Assembly: GCA_004794655.1 (NCBI GenBank)
Contig: SMMW01000567.1
Coordinates: forward strand, 62,001 to 126,000
Length of the DNA: 64,000 nt
Reading direction: 5' to 3'
Source: Marisa cornuarietis
Taxonomy: Eukaryota; Mollusca; Gastropoda; Architaenioglossa; Ampullariidae
The notes beneath the pieces were generated by a model that saw nothing but the letters and a program-made list of their open reading frames with translations, searched no databases and was not told the origin of the DNA. Positions 40,101 through 49,100 of this stretch are shown piece by piece. A program made the position numbers and the translations under genes. The stretch's first letter is position 1; each line of letters opens with the position of its first letter.

Positions 40101-43100
40101 ATCCAACCCTGAACATGACAAAGCTACACAATTTCAGCTTCATTCACATCAAGAAAGAGTGATTTGAATCAAAGAGAAGCGTCTGGACAAAGCTGCCTGA
40201 TCTTTCCAAAGTAATAATTTTTAGATTGGAAAGATCAGGCAACTGTGAATAATTTTTAGATAGTGGGTAGCGGAAATGAATAAAATATGGAAGTAAAGCA
40301 TGATTTAGCTATGCCTAATGCATGAAAGAGTCCGGCATGGTCTTTCTGTGTCTGACTCTTCCACCTTTGACATGTGCTAGTGGAAAGATTTGTAGGCTGC
40401 TACTATTGTTAATACCTTTCTTCCCGATTGACAGGAACTGGACAGAAGGGGTGAAGTGGTTTGAGAGAATAAAGCTGTTTTCACTCCTTTGAACCGTACA
40501 TGTATAGTAACTTGTAAGATTTTTTAGCTCACACTGTAAGCGGTTGTTAAGCTTGTCATGGTGATGCTTGTACGTTTTCATTGACTTTCATACCCATGAT
40601 GTAATGTTGGGATCTAGCTGCTTAAATGTGGGTCATTTATCTAAAAATCCTGATACAAAAAGTGTTGAGTTTGCTGCCAGCACAAAGTTCTCTCCTTGTA
40701 TTGCTTGCAGCCACAGTTTTCATCTTTCGAGTTCATAGACATTTATTTGGTAAAGCACATAATACTAATTGCTGCCTATTTAAAAAAAATAATACATATA
40801 TATGTATAAAACACAGCATTAGTTTTTTTTCTCCCCAAATCCATCTCTTTACATCCGTATTTCTCGGAAACAGCAACTGACTGGCTAGCTAATTGACCCT
40901 TGCTTCCATTTTAACCACTGTGTACTGCACATGTGCTGAATAGTAAATTACCCACATTGGCTTTGTTCTTTCCATTTAAAAAGGAGCATTTTATCAGCAT
41001 GCTGCGGTGACCAAAGATAACGAGATTTTTCATGTTCCTAAATTATCGACGTCAATAGCAAGAATAATGAGCATTTGAGTCAGTTGGCTTAATTTTCTTT
41101 TGAGATGTTGATATTTATTTTGTAGAGATGTGAGCTGGCAGAGTTACAGAAGAAGACACCCAGTGATCTATGGACTGATGATCTTGAGCAGTTTCTTCTG
41201 CTTTTGGATGTGAGTGACAGTCTCTTGAGGGACTTCAAATCATGTGGCATGTTTTGCAGATAATATGGAACCTTAGAATATTGCCTCAATCTTCCTTAAT
41301 TCCTCCTGCCATTTATCTTGGAAGTTTTCAACAATCATATGCAAAGGAAAATTTGCTGAGACTGAAAGTGTCACAATTAAAGGTTCTGTCTTTAAAACTT
41401 TCTTTATATTGAATTTGTCCTGGTATATTTTAGCACACTGTAGATTTTTATATATCGACGTTTAGGAAGTGGAGCAGCAGGAGAGGGAGGAGGCAGCAGG
41501 GGAAGCTGTTAAGCCAGGTAAACTGGGCAAGGTTGGCAAACTCAAACCTAAAAAGGCTCTAGTGGACACCCAGCCTTCTCCCATTGGTCGACGTATTGTG
41601 CCACGCATTGATAGTGCGATGAAAGTTAAAGCTGAGAAAGATGCTGCAAGGAAATTTAAAGCTAGGGTAAGTAATTTCTTTCCTTTTAGTTTTCTTCAAT
41701 TTTTTTATTTATTCAGTTTTTGTGTGCATCTATGCATTGTTGTTTAGTACACTTTATTTAAAAATACAAATAACTCTTTGTCTTTGTGTAGCTGTTCTTA
41801 ATGTTGTACACTTAGCTTTGTAATGATCACCATAACTGTCAAGCAGCTTTTCATATGGATTAATATCATATTGGTTATGGATCAGTGTATTAAGGAGTTC
41901 CTAACTGAACACCTTTTTGTTTTTCCAACTGTAACATGGATGCCAGTTCAATATGCATAACAATTCCTCCCCTAGAAGTCATATAAAATAAAAACTGTTT
42001 AGAGTAGTAGCCCTCTTTCACAGGTGAAAAAAGAACTGAAGCAAGAGTTTGATGGAACAGAAGGTATCGATGATGATGGACCTGTCAAGGAAGAAGATGG
42101 TGAACCATTGTCGTTAGCCCAGCGTTTGAATCTCAATACTGCAAAACCAAAGCCCAAACAGCAGCGAAAACCTGCAGGTGCAGCCGCAGGTGCAGGTGTT
42201 GGAGCTGGCCGTGGTCGAGGTCGTGGTGAGTCCATTTGGTTTAAATCAAAGTAATTCTATCATTGTTAGTGGGCTTACTAAATTCTCTTTTTCTCCTTTG
42301 CTTAAAGGACAAACCAAGTGCAACATTTTTTCTTTATGATTGGGTTAAGTTCATTTTAAAATAATAATTCCCAAAATATGAGTAAACAATTATGCCTGAT
42401 TTTAAAGATATAAGCCTTCAAACATCGGCATTCTCACCTCAACTATGAAAGCGGGAAAAAATTACTCTCCTATACTGAAGAGTTCTCGTACGCGCTCTGA
42501 GTATTTGTAACAGCGAGTGTGCTTGTCTTCAAGTCAAATGAAGAAACATCACTCAGGTTGTAGTGTTCAAGAAGCGATTTTTTTTTTTCCCAGAAAATGA
42601 AACGGCTGACTTTGGAATACAGCCCTACAGATTCGAACTTTATTTAGAAGCTTCGAATGAAGTTAAAAAAAATTATTAAATGGTCCAAACTGATTTCATT
42701 CAACAGACTAGTAAGAGTCTTCTACAGATCAAAATTTAATGGGGAACAATCACGGTCGTTGCAGTCTACGTTATGTTATTACTGATTGTTACTAAATGGG
42801 CGCATTTGAGTTAATTTTTCCATGTGTATTGTTAATAAAATATAAACACATTTCAAAAGTGTTTGTCTGAGATAAACTCCTGTGATTTTATTTTTATTTG
42901 ATGGTTTCAAGCATTGCATTTTTATTTTATAGTTACAACTGACAGCTGATAAGGATTTTTTGTACAATTAAAAATATGATAGTTTAAAACATGTTTATTG
43001 ATGTAAAAACTTATTTCTTCCTCATTTAGCTGCACGCAAAATTTTCTATTTACTTACTGATACTCACATGTGTTCCCATTTAAGCTCCTTATACGTTTAT

Positions 43101-46100
43101 CACCCTTAATTTTTTTTTTTCTTTTTTATCTGTTTCGAGCATGCACATCAATGGTGACCTCACACTGTCAGTTGTTTTTAGCATTATGCTGGATAAAGAT
43201 ACGACTGGTGATATTGTGTTTTTGACTGTGTCACGATGTTACCAGACGGTGTAGAAACTGTTGATGTTGCCTATCTGGTGCCTGATCTACCAGCAGTCGT
43301 AGGTCCTTTTAACAGCTCGTGCTTTTGTACAGTAAGCACTGCTGTAACAAGAAGATTGTTTCGTTTTACTTAAAGTCCAAAACTTGCTTGTAGTGTATAA
43401 GTGGTTGGATAACAATCGATTTTGAAATGTTTTGAGATAATTCTTGACTACGGTGTGGGGACGAAGTTTGCACGGCACTTTTGAACAAAGCATATACCTG
43501 TATATACACATCTCTGAACAAAGTTAATCAACTAGCATTTGCTGCCACTATCTTTAGGATTTCCTTAGTGAGTAGAACTTAACTCCATTTGAGTGTCGAA
43601 GAGAACATTTAGCAACAGCACAATGTGTCCTGGTCAGTTTTCTTTTACTGAGGATTGCATCTTTTCTCTTCGACTTCAGCTATGTTTAGAAATACTTTCA
43701 TTTCATCACTTCCTGTTTTATCGACAAATCCAGGTGTGCTGAAGAAAAAAATATTAATATAAAATCTCTCATGCCTCTTTGTCATAAAATACCATCGGAA
43801 TGTGTTTTTGTGATACTTTGTGCTCTGTTTCCAGTGATTTTTGCTCAGCAGTCGGGTTGGCCTTTAAAGATCTAGCGTGTTACTTTTTTTTTCTCACAGC
43901 TGGGTAAAGCTCAGTGCAGGATACTGTTTCCCAAAGTCTGTGTGAATAATTCCTTTATTCTCCAGATACATAAAAAGCATCATGCACAGAAAAAGGTCAA
44001 CATGTGGGTTCATATATTCAGGGACATGAGCACTTTACCCATGGGTAAAATTGTCCTAACTTGGATAGGGAACCAGTTGGTTAAGTTACATTGACAGGTA
44101 AAGTAATTTTGGATCTTATGAGCCACATAGGTTATCAACCGACCAGCATAGTGGGAATTGGGGGAATTTCTGATGAAGATGTCACTGCACATGCATTTTT
44201 GGGTCAGAGAGCGAGATGAAACTGAAGCAAGAAACATTTTTTTTAATTGAAAAAGGAAGCAAGAAGCTTACAATCTGTGATCTAGGTTATATTTTTAATT
44301 TAGAGATTACTGGTGTTATTGATGATACCCCTTTTACAAGACTATGTGACATTTCTACATCTCTTTACTAAATAATGGAGGATTTAGTACACTAGTGATT
44401 TCACTTTTCAAGTTTAAAAGGCTTTTCCTTTTCTAATCTAGTGTTTGGTTCCTACAGGCACTGGATCTCCTGGCAAAGCAAAGAAACCAGGAAAGAAGCG
44501 CAACCCATGGTCTGATTCAGATGGTTCTGCTGGAGAAATTAGTGATATCTCTGATTCAGAAATGGGAGATAGCTTTGCTGCCCCAGCTCGAGATCGTGGA
44601 CCTCGCAGAGCTGCAGGTGAGTGGAGATACTTAATTAAGCAATATCTTGGTCTTTTTCTTACTTTAAAACCTGTATAAAATGTGTGTAGATAATCCACAT
44701 TTTGGAAGATAGCAACAAACACAGCTCATGGAGTAGCCACCCTTCATGTTTATGTGAAGTTAACTCTCTTGGTTTGAAAGGCCATGATCGTGGCTTTGCC
44801 GGGTAGCACGGGCAAGGCGATTTTCATTACTTTTTATTGCAAAGTTCAACTTTTCTCTTTTCCAAAAATGTATAGGTTTCTTGGTCTAATGTTTATCTCA
44901 GAGCAGCAATAATAAAAAAACAAACTTCACCACTGTCGTCTTCGCAGTGTTCATTTATAAGCCAGTCATTGTAATGTTCATTTTTACCTCGAACCAAGAG
45001 GGTTAAAAGAGGGGCATTTCTTGTTAAGCATTGACAAAGCAACAAAATCATAATCCAGAGAGCCATAATCATGAATGTGAACTGGGTGTCAGAAGAGTTG
45101 ATCAGATGTGATGCTTGACTCTGATCTTCCATTTATCTTTCTTTAGAACTGTTACAACCTTGTTAGGGGCAGTTTTATCATTTTTATTTTGCCAGTAGAC
45201 ACTAAAATTAGAGTAGCCATGGAAAATTAATGTGTGAAAAAAACTAGAATGCTTGTTCACATCTCTCAGACCCTTAGAACACTCAGTCAAGATGCTGAAA
45301 CCTGCATTTCATAACTCAATATACCTAGCAGTAACACTTCTTTTTGTTGTTGTTGTTGCAGCGGGTAAAGCAAAGTATACGTTTGATGATGACGTAGAAA
45401 ATGAAGACCATGTATCGAGTGGCAGTGATAATGATTTGCATCCACTTCCCTCACAAGCAGATTCCAGTGCTGAACCTCCACCTGTATCGTCTGATGTAGA
45501 TAGTAGTCCAGTGAAAACCATGCCTAAGAGAAAAGTCGACGTGTTATCTGACAGTGACAAAGACTCTTCCATTGCTAGTATTTCTGATGATGATGATGAT
45601 GATGATGATGATAATATGTTCAAGCCCAAGAGCAAAGCACCTATAACAAAGTAAGACCTTTACAAAAAAGAAATTGGTACTAATAACATTGTATAACATC
45701 AGACAGTTGATTAGTATTCAGAGGTAATTCTAGGCTGCAGCATTGCAGGATTCCTGCAAAATTTTGCTGAGGGGCCCATAGTTTGAAAGCGTGACCATGT
45801 GCCCGCAAAAATTCCGTGGCTGGCACACATTTAAACACGCGATGCAGAACTTAAAAAAAAAAATAATTGTTGTTATTCTTCGTGCTCGTTTTATACCGAC
45901 CCTCTAGAATCGATGCTAATAATTGGACAGTTTTTAAGTGACCAGTTGTTATCCATCTGATCTAACCTGCTCCAAATTTCGCACCAGGAAGTAAATTGGT
46001 GATGTGCCCACAGCAAAAACATATGGAAGGGCATTGATCCAAGGGTATCAGAAGCAAGTGAGTCGAAAATGAAGTGAAAGGGACTGTCAGATCTTTTTGA

Positions 46101-49100
46101 CTTTTCGTTCAGGACCAGAAAAACAGCAGATGCCTCAGAAAGCAGAAATCGACAATGACTGGAAAAAGCAGAAACTTGACAGTCAGAGTGTGCCGCAGAA
46201 ATTGTTGGAACTGAAAATGTAGACAACGAATCAAAAGATGGCAAAATAGACTATCAAACTGAGACAGAGATCGCAAGTAATAAACCATGCATCCAGAGAA
46301 CCTTTCAGTTTGAATTGCTAAAGAAATGGCCTAGACGGTATGAGATGTAAAAGTGTGCCTAAAACACAATAAGAATAATGCATTTACAAACCCCGGTTGC
46401 GTTAAGTACCAAACGGGCACGCTGCAGAGACATTCAGACTTCTGACCACAGCCACTCTTTGGAAGCAGAAATTCTTCAGAAAGATTTAAGCCAGGTAAAC
46501 TATTTTTCAGTCCTAATTTATTTGTCCTCATGGCCTTTTTGGAACATATGCCGGTGGTATTTGCTTAGAAAATTTTATTATTTCAACAATTTGTGGATGA
46601 TTTCTTACTAGTATTAATGATGCATAATCCTCGTTGAGTAAAGTTGTTTGATATTTCAAAAATAATTTCTTCTCCAAAACGATTGGCCATAATTCAATCG
46701 CAACAAAAGTAATCTGACTTCGTATTATGCAATTATTAGAGAACCATTATTAATAAGATTACTTTTTCATTGCCCTTTTTGCTAGCTTCACTTTTTTGCG
46801 ATTTCATATGACTAAGATGAAAAATAAAACCACGTTAACGACTGGTAATCATTTTCCCATGCAAGTCAGTTTTGAATTAATCCCATGTGTTCAAAGTGTT
46901 TATACTTTTCCTTGCTTGGTTAAAGTTTTCCACACAAGCATGTAGTTTTCCACACAAGCATGTAAACTATAACAAACCTTATAAGACAAATTCTAGTTTT
47001 ATAAAGTTAGAAGGAATGTCTTTGCACAAATTATTTCTGTCTATTCATTCATGCATAGCAAATGTGATGTATAATTGTGGTATTAGTAAAGTGGACCTTG
47101 ATCTTTTTTTATTTTCTAATTATTCCAGGCTGCATCAACTGCTGTAAACAGGGAAATGACATATACAGATGCCAGTATTCTTGCTGCCATGTTTACTGTC
47201 TATTGGATGACAAAGAAAGACCTGCTAATCTCAACATTTTCATGTTTAATTAAATTTCAGAATCGGCTGGGATGTGAAAACATTTCATCAGCATTACTGA
47301 AAGAGAAACTGAAGAAAACGAATGGTGTTGGGGACACAGTGGATATCAGATTTAGAGATATTAAACAGGAATATGGCCCTAATTTAAGGGCTACATCACA
47401 GGACTGTTAAGGTTGCTTTTGCGACAGTCTGTGCAAGAACATTAATAACAGGTTCCCAAAAGATGAAGATGATGTTGCCTCTGCATTTTCAGTACTTTCC
47501 ATGCATCCCACCTCTTTCTGTCTGCAGAAGACAGAACAACCTATGGAGACAAAGAATTAAATATCTTACAGATTTCTTTGGAAATCCAGCACAAGTGGGC
47601 AGCAAATTCAGTAAAATCTTGTTTGACAAAGCAGCTTGTTTAGAGGAATGGCTTGTGGCCAAAGCACATAAGACTGTGTAACGGACACAAGTAGGACAGT
47701 GAAGAACATTTCAAGTGACAGATACAGCCACTGCATTGATGAGACATATGAAAAGTGTCTAAACATTAGCTCATAGCCAAATGAAATGGGCACAGAGACT
47801 AATTGGTTTTCCAATTTAGGATGCTCTGATCACAGTAATGATGATGAAAGATGATTTATCGATATAAAAGAAAACATCTATGTAATTAATCTAAAGTTTC
47901 TTGTGATTAATAAAGTATTTTGTTGTATTCTGTTGCATACCAAATGTTTATCAGAAAAGCAGTGAAAATGTGTTTGTTTCGAGGGGCTCCCTGTTTCATT
48001 TGAAGGGCCCTTTTTTTCTATTTCTATTTTTTTCTTTTTGAAATCCTAGAGTTACCTCTGGTATGGATTTTGTAACATGACTTTTTATTTTCTTGGTTAA
48101 ATTCTTAATACAGTGCATTTATATATTAAAATGTATTGTAAGAGTGGAGAAAACTATCTGAAGAAAACCATCAGCAGTGAGTCTTGTAAAGTACTGTCAC
48201 ATCCAAAGAAAGGGATATTAGATCAGAGATGCAGACTCACGATGCCCAATTCTCACTGTCATTTTGTCGGTTGCTTTACCGATTGAACCACCCTCCACCC
48301 CAAAATACCTTTTAAAGAATCAAACCATCTGACCGGTATAGAAATTGAATATGGCAGCCCAGCTAATTCAAACTCTTTAATTTGAAGCCTTTGGGCAAAA
48401 TATTTTTTGCTTACTTGTACCTTAAGAGGCAGAGTTGCCTGAAATGATTGAAAAGTGTAAACTGCTGAAGGCCATAAACATGAGCTTTGGTAGAAATGCT
48501 GGTGCAACCCAACTCTGGAATCTGGCCATTTACTGTGGTGAGAGATTATTTCTTGTGTGCAGGCTTAGCTGTGCTGTTACATGTTTAAACTTTACCCATA
48601 GATTTTCTTTTTGATGCATAGGGCTGTCACTAAGTTAGCACCTAAGGCAGCTCTAACACGAGAGACAACTTCAAAAGACCTGCCTCCATCTCATGTTGTT
48701 GCTCCTGCTCAAGCACCAGCCTCATCCAAGCCAGTCATGACTATGGACTTCACTGACAGTGACGATGGCTTCTCACTTGACACAAAGACTCTGCCAAAAG
48801 GTAATCAGTTACAAATTTTCAAGATTCATATCCATTTTACCTCATTTGATAACCTATCAGTTTATCATTGCATGGACTTAAGTTAGAAAAAGTATGTAAA
48901 ACTTTAACCATTTGTACTTTTGCTTATTTGATGTAGTAATTCTTCATTTTATTTTTGCTACCAGAGGATGATGCAGATGACCTGTTTGTGCCTAAACCAG
49001 ACTCTAAGCAACCAGCTAAGAAACCCACAGCACCCAAACCAGCAGCTAAACGACAGAAAAAAGGTAATTTTCTTATTTTCTACGTCCATTTCTATATGTT

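Noticed and set aside
41999..42235. Minus-strand Pro/Ala-rich frame
   Set aside because: Shadow of the Gly/Ala/Arg stretch of TOP2 exon 25.
45287..45635. Minus-strand frames opposite TOP2 exon 27
   Set aside because: They are shadows of the Asp/Ser-rich exon read in reverse (Ser and Gln runs).
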